IMG/VR virus record: IMGVR_UViG_3300028559_000038
Location: 1-64,000 of that record
From: a virus
Strand: one strand, 5' to 3'
Length of the DNA: 64,000 nucleotides
Positions 53,676 through 60,267 of the stretch are shown one piece after another. Made by a program: the position numbers and the translations under genes. Every line of letters begins with the position of its first letter. Position 1 is the stretch's first letter. The notes under the pieces were generated by a model. It saw nothing but the letters and a program-made list of their open reading frames with translations, did not search any database and was not told where the DNA came from.

Positions 53676-54206
53676 TTAAAGTCCGTTTTTAACAGCACCC
53701 CAGGTGGCATTTCCTCCTTTAATTGGCGAAACTAATATTTTTCCACTTGTTGCATGTGCATATGCAACTACAGCAATGACGGAAGACCCAGATGATGGCT
53801 TAGTAATGGTTAACCCACCAGATGCACCTACATAAAGTTTATCTCCCTCATCATATGCGGACGTATTAACATTTTCTAATAGTCCAACAGTAACCACAAT
53901 TCCATCATTTGCATTTTGCATTGTAGCCTTGGCCAAACCAATGCACGGAAATGTGCTAATATCACTTGCTTGAGATTTTGCAATGGTAGTTCTGCTGTTT
54001 GCGTATCCTGTTATATATACGGGGGTTCCTTTTGTTATTTCTGCCCCGCTAACATTTCTTACGTCTAGAGACAGGTATGGAACCTGCAGCGCAGTTAATA
54101 TATCATTAACTTTTTCTGCCAGTTCCTGCATATCAGAGTGAACATTAACAGGATCATCTGATAACGGATATGGTATTTCTTGAGGATTAGTTAAACCAGT
54201 AGCCAT
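53676..54206 (-). CDS. Virion-associated protein, beta-rich
   Basis: The 176-aa protein begins with a helical N-terminus (SDMQELAEKVNDILTALQ), then a beta-domain (GTPVYITGYANSR, then VTVGLLENVNTSAYDEGDKL, then LYVGASGGLTITKPS). This beta pattern is common in capsid- and fibre-associated proteins of phages. TGGTATAAT ends 8 nt before the ATG. It starts the fibre-cluster unit, divergent from the lysozyme-like gene. Confidence 0.65.
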   Translation of the reverse strand: MATGLTNPQEIPYPLSDDPVNVHSDMQELAEKVNDILTALQVPYLSLDVRNVSGAEITKGTPVYITGYANSRTTIAKSQASDISTFPCIGLAKATMQNANDGIVVTVGLLENVNTSAYDEGDKLYVGASGGLTITKPSSGSSVIAVVAYAHATSGKILVSPIKGGNATWGAVKNGL

Positions 54207-54214
54207 GATTTTAC

Positions 54215-54223
54215 ATTATACCA
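54215..54223 (-). promoter_or_regulatory. Extended -10 promoter TGGTATAAT
   Basis: TGGTATAAT ends 8 nt upstream of the ATG at 54204-54206. It sits back to back with the plus-strand promoter of the lysozyme-like gene, giving a divergent promoter region of about 60 bp. Confidence 0.55.
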
Positions 54224-54239
54224 TTAAAAATATACCTAC

Positions 54240-54269
54240 TTGACTTTTGATTACCTCTTTTGGTATAAT
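54240..54269 (+). promoter_or_regulatory. Promoter of lysozyme-like gene (TTGACT-18-TATAAT)
   Basis: TTGACT (54240-54245) and TATAAT (54264-54269) are spaced by 18 bp, and the -10 is extended by TGG. It is the only promoter here with a near-consensus -35 on the plus strand. It directs transcription opposite to the surrounding late genes. Confidence 0.7.
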
Positions 54270-54276
54270 TAATGTA

Positions 54277-54296
54277 TTGACACCGAAAGGTGTCAA
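54277..54296 (+). promoter_or_regulatory. Leader hairpin upstream of lysozyme-like gene
   Basis: TTGACACC and GGTGTCAA form a perfect 8-bp stem closed by a GAAA tetraloop, starting 7 nt after the -10 and so at or near the mRNA 5' end. It is followed by AGGAGG at 54306-54311. It could protect the mRNA 5' end, or act as an operator on DNA; there is no T-run, so it is not a terminator. Confidence 0.65.
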
Positions 54297-54318
54297 TTTG
54301 TTTCTAGGAGGTATTACC

Positions 54319-54861
54319 TTGAAAGAAAATATAGCAGTTTTTTGTTTGGCAGTTTTGTTGGCAGTTTCTACTGTTTTTAATGCTAGTAATGCTCAAGCAA
54401 TAAAACAGCAAGAAATGATAAAAAATATATCTATACCAAAGTTATTGAAGAAGTCGGATCATATGAAAGTTCTTGAAAAATATAGCGAGGCAGAATCTTT
54501 AAATCAAAAGCAGTGTAAAGAATTGCTATCTGCAGTTGGGTTTGAGGGCAAGGCTTTAAAAATGGCTTGGACCGTAGCGCAAAAAGAGTCAAATTGTAGA
54601 CCAAAGGCCATAAACAATAATACAAAAACTGGAGATAACTCCTATGGCATATTTCAAATTAACATGATTGGTGATCTTGGAGAGGCTAGGCTAGAAAAGT
54701 TTAATTTAGAGTTTAAAAAAGAACTTTTAGATCCTGTGACTAATGCGAAAATTGCCTACCATATGAGTAAACAAGGTAAGGATTGGTCATCTTGGACATA
54801 TTTAGACGGGGAAAGATTTAAAGAGTTGTGGCTAGAGTTTCCTGATTCTAAAAGTAAGTAA
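54319..54861 (+). CDS. Secreted lysozyme/lytic-transglycosylase-like protein
   Basis: The 180-aa protein starts at TTG (54319-54321), 7 nt after AGGAGG; a longer frame upstream would begin inside the promoter. The N-terminus is a signal peptide (KENIAVFCLAVLLAVST, then NASNAQA). A C-terminal domain has WTVAQKESNCRP (catalytic Glu) and GDNSYGIFQINM, as in SLT/goose-type lysozyme folds, and YHMSKQGKDWSSWT. It would cleave peptidoglycan outside the membrane, possibly as a Sec-exported endolysin. Its 3' end overlaps the convergent gene by 14 bases. Confidence 0.82.
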   Translation: MKENIAVFCLAVLLAVSTVFNASNAQAIKQQEMIKNISIPKLLKKSDHMKVLEKYSEAESLNQKQCKELLSAVGFEGKALKMAWTVAQKESNCRPKAINNNTKTGDNSYGIFQINMIGDLGEARLEKFNLEFKKELLDPVTNAKIAYHMSKQGKDWSSWTYLDGERFKELWLEFPDSKSK

Positions 54862-55462
54862 CTGCAACATACTTAGTTCCAGAGGTTACTGGTAAGTGTT
54901 TATGCTTATATTCTTCAGTAGAAGGATAAATTAAAACCCCTCCTTTAGCAATTTTAATTAAATCGTTACCGACTCTATTTTCAAATTGAACCTCTCCACC
55001 AGTGTAATTATCGTTTAAAAAAACAATAACTGTATAATTATTTTGTATTTCATTTCTGCTCACATCAGAGTAAAAATTATCGGTATTTAAGTCTTCGCAA
55101 ATAGACCATTTTTTTATTTCTGTAATCTCTAAGTCAAATCTACGTATATATTCAACAATGAATGGCAAAATATTTTGGTTTAATAAATTTCTTAATTTAC
55201 CTTTTTCTTTTCCTCCATTATCAAAAATATTATTATTGGATTTACGCCACCAATTAAATAAATTGTCAAAGTTAGGTAAATAAAAAATTTTATTGTTTAA
55301 AGTTAAATCGGTATCTTGATTATTTTTGTTGGAAGACAACTCCCAAACATTTCTGTTTATTGTTTTGTTACACAAATTTTCTATCAATGATACGTAATCT
55401 GTTTCCTTGTTTTCATAATACAAAACAATTTTATCGTCTAATGTTGTTATGTTATCTACCAA
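54848..55462 (-). CDS. Degenerate P4H-like 2OG oxygenase
   Basis: The 204-aa protein starts at TTG (55460-55462), about 9 nt after GGAGGCG. The C-terminal half has the prolyl-hydroxylase core pattern NNYTVIVFLNDNYTGGEVQF, then GGVLIYPSTEEYKHKHLPV. The expected HxD before it is absent (CEDLNTDNFYSD in its place), although a His cluster at KHKH could hold the distal ligand. It is probably an inactive or altered member. It is similar in style to the degenerate protein at 40736-41335. Confidence 0.65.
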   Translation of the reverse strand: MVDNITTLDDKIVLYYENKETDYVSLIENLCNKTINRNVWELSSNKNNQDTDLTLNNKIFYLPNFDNLFNWWRKSNNNIFDNGGKEKGKLRNLLNQNILPFIVEYIRRFDLEITEIKKWSICEDLNTDNFYSDVSRNEIQNNYTVIVFLNDNYTGGEVQFENRVGNDLIKIAKGGVLIYPSTEEYKHKHLPVTSGTKYVAVTYF

Positions 55463-56034
55463 GAAGAATCGCCTCCAGCAAATAAAATAAAGTTTTCTGT
55501 AAAATAAAAATGTCCGCCCACGATATTTATTGAAAACGAATTACTTTCTAACAACTCTTCTGTACTATCAAAATCTTGATAATCAAATATTTTGAACTCT
55601 TCCAAATCAAGTGTTGAAAAATCTTTTTTTAATTTTACAATTTTTATATTAGTTAAACCTTTAATATGTGGAACAGTCCAAGATTTATAAAAATCTAAAA
55701 TTGGAGGATTCTCTTTTGAAAAAACTTTTCCTTCTGACATTGCTGTTGCAATGTATTGCCCATGATGAACAAATTGATTTCCCATTTTTACAAATTTTCC
55801 TCTAGATTCTTTGTCTAGATAAACTGAGTATACAGTTGCTTCGCTTAATTGAAAATTGTCTACTTGTTTTTTTTCTTTAATATATTTTTCATAAAAATCT
55901 ATAGAGTCTTTTATGTCTTCATCTAAAATTTTTAAAGAAAGAACTTTATCTCCAACTTTTAAATCTTCAGCGTTCACTAAAGTTTTATTAGATAAATAAA
56001 TTTTTTCACTAAGTGGAATTGCTCCTAAAAACAT
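55456..56034 (-). CDS. Hint-like (intein-fold) protein without splicing residues
   Basis: The 192-aa protein resembles the Hedgehog/intein fold. An N-terminal block A/B-like region reads AIPLSEKIYLSNKTLVNAED then LKVGDKVLSL. The C-terminal strand is SFSINIVGGHFYFTENFILF. Inteins begin with Cys or Ser and end with His-Asn; here the first position is Ala and the end has no HN, so splicing is unlikely. TAGGAGAT precedes the ATG. It lies next to fibre genes, so a structural role is likely. The fold is inferred from pattern. Confidence 0.55.
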   Translation of the reverse strand: MFLGAIPLSEKIYLSNKTLVNAEDLKVGDKVLSLKILDEDIKDSIDFYEKYIKEKKQVDNFQLSEATVYSVYLDKESRGKFVKMGNQFVHHGQYIATAMSEGKVFSKENPPILDFYKSWTVPHIKGLTNIKIVKLKKDFSTLDLEEFKIFDYQDFDSTEELLESNSFSINIVGGHFYFTENFILFAGGDSSW

Positions 56035-56044
56035 TTTTTATCTC

Positions 56045-56380
56045 CTATCTAAATGGTGGAGAAAAAATAAATGCTGGGGTAAATGAAAATACAGGAGTAA
56101 ATCCAAATGGGGTAAATCCAAACGCTCCAAATGGGGCAAATGAAAAAACATTGTTTACTAAGTTTACGGTAGTCCCTAGGGCTGCTGAATCTCCTGCTGC
56201 AATGCTTTGAGTTTTGATAGTATTATTTAGTGCACTATCTGCTGTATTTTCGTTTGTTGTTACAAAGTTAAATCCTGCACTTGATAGATTTGATTCTGCC
56301 GTTGATTTTGACAAACCAACTACATTTGGAATTGTGTTCCTTCTAAATATTTTATTTCCACGTCCAGGGTTTTTTGCCAT
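56045..56380 (-). CDS. PASTA-domain protein with Phe-Gly-Pro repeat tail
   Basis: The 111-aa protein starts at ATG 56378-56380, overlapping the stop of the gene upstream (TAATG). A PASTA-like domain (about residues 11-75) has IPNVVGLSKSTAESNLSSAG and AAGDSAALGTTVNLV. The tail FAPFGAFGFTPFG then ends FSPPFR, as in the FN3 protein at 46678-47391. PASTA domains bind peptidoglycan or beta-lactam-like groups. The shared tail suggests a common attachment or assembly function. Confidence 0.75.
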   Translation of the reverse strand: MAKNPGRGNKIFRRNTIPNVVGLSKSTAESNLSSAGFNFVTTNENTADSALNNTIKTQSIAAGDSAALGTTVNLVNNVFSFAPFGAFGFTPFGFTPVFSFTPAFIFSPPFR

Positions 56381-57000
56381 TATGCAGTCAAATCTCCCAT
56401 TGCTAACCAAGTGTTTGTATCACGCTTGATTAATGTTGCACTAGACCATCTTGTTCTTAATTTTAATCCAGGAGTTGAATCCACAGTGACTCCTTCTGCG
56501 CCAACTAAAGTTACTTGAGAGGTACCAGTCTGAAGCACATCTATAGCAGTTCCAATCGGGAAAGCCACTGAACTATTGAGTGGAATAGTTAAATTTCCAC
56601 CAGAAGACATCTCAATCATTTTAAAAGAGTCTGAAATAGTTAATGTATAAGAAGATGATTGCTGATTAAATGTATATACTGGATCTGTTATAGACTGCCA
56701 AACGGATCCATCAAAAAATTGAAAATCATTAATTGTGTTTCCAACAGAGTCTTGTTTTATAAAAATTAAAGTTCCATATACTGGAGATGGTATTGCTGCT
56801 GTGACTGCAGATGGATTTAAAAATATATTAAAATTTTTAGATATAGTCGTAGATGATAAAGTAACTGGATTATCAAATGTTTGTGCTGCTGTCCAAGTGT
56901 ATGCTGAAGCGGTATTTACATCTCCTGCAATTCTATACCATTGATTGGTTCCTTCATCATAAACATATGCTGGCCTTGAAGTGGAATTAATCGCTGCCAT
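56380..57000 (-). CDS. Tail fibre-like protein with shared C-terminal domain
   Basis: The 206-aa protein has a C-terminal domain (about residues 110-206) related to that of the 475-aa fibre at 47415-48842. Shared features are SYTLT, LTIPLNSSVAFPIGTAIDV, LKLRTRWSSATLIKR and the end GDLTA. The N-terminal part holds RPAYVYDEGTNQWYRIAG. It overlaps both neighbours by one base. It is followed by a Phe-Gly-Pro tail protein exactly as the other fibre is. Confidence 0.72.
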   Translation of the reverse strand: MAAINSTSRPAYVYDEGTNQWYRIAGDVNTASAYTWTAAQTFDNPVTLSSTTISKNFNIFLNPSAVTAAIPSPVYGTLIFIKQDSVGNTINDFQFFDGSVWQSITDPVYTFNQQSSSYTLTISDSFKMIEMSSGGNLTIPLNSSVAFPIGTAIDVLQTGTSQVTLVGAEGVTVDSTPGLKLRTRWSSATLIKRDTNTWLAMGDLTA

Positions 57001-57443
57001 TAGTTCACCCGAATAAATGCGCTAGTGTTAGAATCATATACATACATTTCTAGGGGAGATGTTCCCTTTTTTACCCAGATTAATCCATCTATAAGGTTTG
57101 ATGTTGGCGTTGCATTTTGATAAATAGATGTTGCAGATGCTGGAGAACCAGTTGCTAAAACGTTTGACTGCACCCATAAAAATCCGTCTACAGGTGATGT
57201 TGGCTCTGCATCTTGAACCTCTGCTGCTGCTGCTGGATTTAATAAATTGTCATCAATTTGTGTTTGTAGATCATGAAGAGAGTATGCCAAAGATGGATTT
57301 GTTAATAATGCTGTGTTTGTATTGTTAACGTCATATAAACTAGATCCGTAATGATATAGTCTTAATGCTGCCTGAATGTCTGCAGAATCATCATAACCAG
57401 GAATTTTGGTTGGATATACGTTACCAATGTTTTCAGAAGCCAT
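57000..57443 (-). CDS. Virion structural protein
   Basis: The 147-aa protein contains a helical N-terminal part (ADIQAALRLYHYGSSLYD, AYSLHDLQTQIDDNLLNPAA). Two short repeats follow, DGFLWVQSN and DGLIWVKKG, as in fibre-associated proteins. GGTGGTGAGTA precedes the ATG, with TGATATAAT at 57462-57470. It overlaps the next gene by one base. Confidence 0.65.
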   Translation of the reverse strand: MASENIGNVYPTKIPGYDDSADIQAALRLYHYGSSLYDVNNTNTALLTNPSLAYSLHDLQTQIDDNLLNPAAAAEVQDAEPTSPVDGFLWVQSNVLATGSPASATSIYQNATPTSNLIDGLIWVKKGTSPLEMYVYDSNTSAFIRVN

Positions 57444-57461
57444 TACTCACCACCTTTGCTC

Positions 57462-57470
57462 ATTATATCA
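57462..57470 (-). promoter_or_regulatory. Extended -10 promoter TGATATAAT
   Basis: TGATATAAT overlaps the stop codon region of the 200-aa gene and lies about 18 nt upstream of the 147-aa gene start, with GGTGGTGAG between. Confidence 0.5.
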
Positions 57471-58070
57471 TGACTCCTCGGTTTGTAACTGAGTGATAGT
57501 AATTGAAAGATGAACAGTTACGGTTCCAGACAAATTAATCCAAGTCCCAGAATCTAATTCCGCAGCCTTTAAAGAAATTGAAAGTGTATCACTACTGGCT
57601 CCGGTAATAGACACCGCAGTTATAGATGCAGCAACTGGATTTTGATATCCAACAGAAAAGTTTATTAAAAAATTTTCTTCAGTAAGAATTGATTGGCTAT
57701 TCTGAACTATATCTGCAATTGGAATTAAAATTGTAGATGTTCCGCTTACAAAAGTTTTTTCAATAAGTCTAGAATAAATTGTTGGATTTAAATTTAAGAC
57801 TGGGAACCAAGTGTTAGATCCTGGAGCAGATATATATTGATACATATATGAGTATTCAGAACCAATAGCGTTGTTAATGTATAGATCACCAGCAATAATT
57901 TCTTGATTAAAAATTGTTTCTTGAACTGTAAATGCATTTGGCTCACCAGTGCCAACAAAAACTTTATTTCCACGAATTCCTGTTGCTCCAATATCTAGTT
58001 GAACATTTACAACTGGAGGAGAACCTAAGACAGTTACATCTTCTGTATTTACTAAAACATCTACCGCCAT
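57468..58070 (-). CDS. Virion/baseplate protein
   Basis: The 200-aa protein is beta-rich with VQLDIGATGIRGNKVFVGTG at the N-terminus and a C-terminal domain (SILTEENFLINFSVGYQNPV, ISITGASSDTLSIS) that resembles fibre domains. Its start overlaps the stop codon of the BppU-like gene (TAATG). Role inferred from neighbours. Confidence 0.62.
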   Translation of the reverse strand: MAVDVLVNTEDVTVLGSPPVVNVQLDIGATGIRGNKVFVGTGEPNAFTVQETIFNQEIIAGDLYINNAIGSEYSYMYQYISAPGSNTWFPVLNLNPTIYSRLIEKTFVSGTSTILIPIADIVQNSQSILTEENFLINFSVGYQNPVAASITAVSITGASSDTLSISLKAAELDSGTWINLSGTVTVHLSITITQLQTEES

Positions 58071-58420
58071 TAAACTGCTCCGGTTATATCATCTGTTACA
58101 GTAACAGTTCCAGTTATAATGGTAATTATGTTTGTGGCACTAGAACTGATTTGAACGTCATATACATATGTTCCTGCTGCTAAAGTTCTACCCACCGCTG
58201 GTAAAATTGTACAAACTATAGTATCGTTGGTTGTATTAATAATTGCCTGTGCTGTAGTTTTTACTCCAGTAGTTCCTCGTGCTGTAGCAATTGTGTAAGC
58301 ACCGTTTCCAAGATAAGAGTCTAAACTAAATGCCGTTCCATCAGAATTTTTAGGGGACACAACAAACTCATGAGTATCTCCACGATAGTAATTAAAATTA
58401 TAAGTACCTGGAAAAGCCAT
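58070..58420 (-). CDS. BppU-like N-terminal domain protein, copy 2
   Basis: The 116-aa protein starts at ATG 58418-58420 behind AAGGAGACTT. A longer frame would run through the tRNA gene and is rejected. It has NFNYYRGDTHEFVVSPKN, then DVQISSSATNIITIITGTVT, in the same order as the paralogues at 53249-53659 and 59352-59729. These Ig-like domains attach baseplate proteins in other siphoviruses. Confidence 0.7.
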   Translation of the reverse strand: MAFPGTYNFNYYRGDTHEFVVSPKNSDGTAFSLDSYLGNGAYTIATARGTTGVKTTAQAIINTTNDTIVCTILPAVGRTLAAGTYVYDVQISSSATNIITIITGTVTVTDDITGAV

Positions 58421-58435
58421 AAGTCTCCTTTTTTC

Positions 58436-58506
58436 CTTTGGGTGCGGGAATCGAACCAGCGTTACCCGCTTCGGAGGCGGGGGTCCGACCATTAGACGAA
58501 CCCAAA
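58436..58506 (-). tRNA. tRNA-Arg (anticodon CCG)
   Basis: The cloverleaf has an acceptor stem TTTGGGT/ACCCAAA, a D arm GTC...GAC, an anticodon stem CCCGC/GCGGG with loop CTCCGAA (anticodon CCG) and a T arm GCTGG-TTCGATT-CCCGC with one mismatch. Total is 70 nt plus a discriminator G. CCA is not encoded. It lies between two virion genes, 9 nt after TGGTATAAT, so it has its own promoter. It reads CGG codons. U1-A72 at the acceptor end is unusual. Confidence 0.9.
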
Positions 58507-58515
58507 ACTATTATT

Positions 58516-58524
58516 ATTATACCA
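58516..58524 (-). promoter_or_regulatory. Extended -10 promoter TGGTATAAT for tRNA
   Basis: TGGTATAAT ends 9 nt upstream of the tRNA 5' end. The tRNA would thus have almost no 5' leader. Confidence 0.55.
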
Positions 58525-59244
58525 TTAAGAAACAGAAACTGTTATGCTTTTTAAAATCAATTCAGCAGGAAAATCTGTTCTAATTTGTGGTTTGGCGTAG
58601 GATTTAAAATCTTTATCCTCTAAATAAAATGTTTGACTAATAGAAAAATCATACACATTTTGATACTTTAGACTTCCAACAAAATTAGAATGACCTACAT
58701 TATTTTTTGTAAACAATGTCCGAATCCAAATGTCTGTGTTGCTAGACTGAGTAGATATCTCTACTTCATACAGTACATCAATTTTAGCCCCTACATTTAA
58801 ACTTAGAAAATTTAAAGCCCTTATATCATTTCCCCACAAACTACCACTATCTTTTGGCAAAAAATTATTCACATCATTCTTGCTATTAAGATATAAAGAA
58901 ACCCAACCGCTATCCCCTTCTGTAATACCAAGAATAAAAGGTTTGATATCGCTATTATAATATTTGCCCCATCCAGGTGTTTGTCCAGAAGCAGATATGC
59001 CATCTATTCCTGGTTTTCCACGATCTCCTCTTGCTCCGTTTACTCCAGGATCCCCTTTTGGTCCCTGCTCTCCAGTGTCACCTTTTTCACCTTTTAATCC
59101 CTGAGGTCCTTGAGGTCCTGGCGTTGGTATATGTATTGCTTGAACAATTTGTGGCTCAGGGTTATTACTTTGTGCTTGAATTACTTGCTCAATATACTTA
59201 TCTTTGGTATTAAACGGAGTTGATATATTTTTACTTACAGCCAC
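58525..59244 (-). CDS. Collagen-like fibre protein
   Basis: The 239-aa protein starts at GTG (59242-59244) behind TAGGAGTG. It has a helical N-terminus, a run of about 14 G-x-y triplets (GPQGPQGLKGEKGDTGEQG onward, about residues 51-88), and a beta-rich C-terminal domain (about 95-239, GDSGWVSLYLNSKNDVNN). Collagen-like triple helices are typical of trimeric phage fibres. The C-terminal domain would be the receptor-binding or tip domain. Confidence 0.85.
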   Translation of the reverse strand: MAVSKNISTPFNTKDKYIEQVIQAQSNNPEPQIVQAIHIPTPGPQGPQGLKGEKGDTGEQGPKGDPGVNGARGDRGKPGIDGISASGQTPGWGKYYNSDIKPFILGITEGDSGWVSLYLNSKNDVNNFLPKDSGSLWGNDIRALNFLSLNVGAKIDVLYEVEISTQSSNTDIWIRTLFTKNNVGHSNFVGSLKYQNVYDFSISQTFYLEDKDFKSYAKPQIRTDFPAELILKSITVSVS

Positions 59245-59253
59245 AATACACTC

Positions 59254-59352
59254 CTATTTTTTTATTTTTATTGTTTTGGTTGTTCCAGAAGCAATTATTC
59301 TAATAACGTCTGGCAAGTTTGTTTTTACGTTGCTAACTTTAATGACTGCCAT
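59254..59352 (-). CDS. 32-aa peptide coupled to BppU-like gene
   Basis: The frame starts at ATG 59350-59352, overlapping the stop of the 125-aa BppU-like gene (TAATG), and ends just before the fibre gene. The product is a beta-type, basic peptide (AVIKVSNVKTNLPDVIR then TTKTIKIKK). Its position mirrors the 66-aa gene after the paralogue at 53249-53659. Translation is likely; function is unknown. Confidence 0.6.
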   Translation of the reverse strand: MAVIKVSNVKTNLPDVIRIIASGTTKTIKIKK

Positions 59353-59729
59353 TACAAACCTACACTCACATCGCCAAAAACAGATATAGTTCCAAGAATA
59401 GGCGTCCAAATTGTTTCATCTATGTTAATCTGTAAATCAAAAGATAATTCAGCAACTACTCCACCATATGTAGTTCCCCAAAACGATGTAGTTTCGGCGG
59501 GAGCGGTAATTACAATATAGCCATCAAAAGCCTCTACCTCTAACTCATCTATAATATCTGTTTTACGATCATATGCGCTTGCAACGAATTCCCAGTCGTC
59601 AATATCCAAATATGTGGTTTCGTCGTCATTTAAAAAATCAACCCTTACTGTGGAGGTATCCCCTCGGACCACACTCCATCGTATAGTAACGGGGTCAGCC
59701 CCAAAAATCTCAGGTTCACAGGAAGACAT
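59352..59729 (-). CDS. BppU-like N-terminal domain protein, copy 3, leaderless
   Basis: The 125-aa protein has VTIRWSVVRGDTSTVRVDF, then IDDWEFVASAYDRKTD, then VVAELSFDLQINIDETIWT. It is the third copy of the Ig-like BppU-type domain in this window. TGGTATAAT lies 6 nt before the ATG, and GTGACA lies 17 nt farther upstream, so the promoter is nearly consensus and the mRNA leaderless. It begins the fibre and glycan transcription unit. Confidence 0.7.
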   Translation of the reverse strand: MSSCEPEIFGADPVTIRWSVVRGDTSTVRVDFLNDDETTYLDIDDWEFVASAYDRKTDIIDELEVEAFDGYIVITAPAETTSFWGTTYGGVVAELSFDLQINIDETIWTPILGTISVFGDVSVGL

Positions 59730-59735
59730 AACAAG

Positions 59736-59764
59736 ATTATACCATTAAATATATAAAATGTCAC
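59736..59764 (-). promoter_or_regulatory. Promoter (GTGACA-17-TATAAT), leaderless
   Basis: On the minus strand GTGACA (plus 59759-59764) and TATAAT (59736-59741) are spaced by 17 bp. The -10 is extended by TGG and lies 6 nt before the ATG. This is the best full promoter on the minus strand. Confidence 0.7.
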
Positions 59765-59957
59765 CTCTGATTTTAATGTCCCCAAGGGTCAAAACAATGA
59801 TTATGTTAAGATTGAAAAATATAACAATTTTATAAAGTTTTTAAAATTTGTCTCAATATTTAAGATTGATCCCCACGATCTAAATTTTATAGTGTATACT
59901 TAAAAATATATAAGAAAAAAGAACACCTTTAAACCTTTAATATATTATATATATAGA
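59765..59957. other. AT-rich noncoding gap
   Basis: About 190 bp lie between the membrane-protein gene (59958-60212) and the promoter of the BppU-like gene. It is AT-rich and has no good frame. It contains two short copies of AAGGTTTAAAGGT-like sequence and a GATC-GTGGG-GATC repeat, but no clear terminator or tRNA. It may hold the end of the upstream transcript or a small RNA. Confidence 0.4.
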
Positions 59958-60212
59958 CTATTTTTTATTTGCTATGTAATTTAACAATATCTCGTACATT
60001 TTATCTAACTTAATTTCTATTTTTTTATTGTCTGAGTCCACTTCATTAACCTGAACTTCTAGTTTTGAGATTTGGTCCTTTATCGATGTTCCAGAATTTG
60101 GTTTAAGTTCGTTTAAATAATGTTTTACTAACCACTTGATTGTAAGAACAATTCCTGATATAATTGTGAATACAGAAATTATAAGTGCTGTTGTGGTAGA
60201 GGCTAATTCCAT
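59958..60212 (-). CDS. Small membrane protein with coiled coil (possible holin)
   Basis: The 84-aa protein has one N-terminal membrane segment (about residues 8-29: TALIISVFTIISGIVLTIKW) followed by a coiled coil (IKDQISKLEVQVNEVDSD, then KKIEIKLDKMYEIL). This layout is common for phage holins and for spanin-like or anchor proteins. TGTTATAAT lies 9 nt before the ATG. It is near, but not next to, the lysozyme-like gene. Holin activity is inferred from layout. Confidence 0.6.
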   Translation of the reverse strand: MELASTTTALIISVFTIISGIVLTIKWLVKHYLNELKPNSGTSIKDQISKLEVQVNEVDSDNKKIEIKLDKMYEILLNYIANKK

Positions 60213-60221
60213 AATAGATTA

Positions 60222-60230
60222 ATTATAACA
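60222..60230 (-). promoter_or_regulatory. Extended -10 promoter TGTTATAAT
   Basis: TGTTATAAT ends 9 nt before the ATG of the small membrane protein. It lies in the divergent gap before the plus-strand DHH-type gene. Confidence 0.5.
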
Positions 60231-60267
60231 TTTTTTTAAGGAGAAATTAAAAATTAACAACGCTATC

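Noticed and set aside
58421-58492. Longer N-terminus for the BppU-like gene
   Set aside because: It would be translated through the tRNA gene; AAGGAGAC directly precedes the ATG at 58418-58420.
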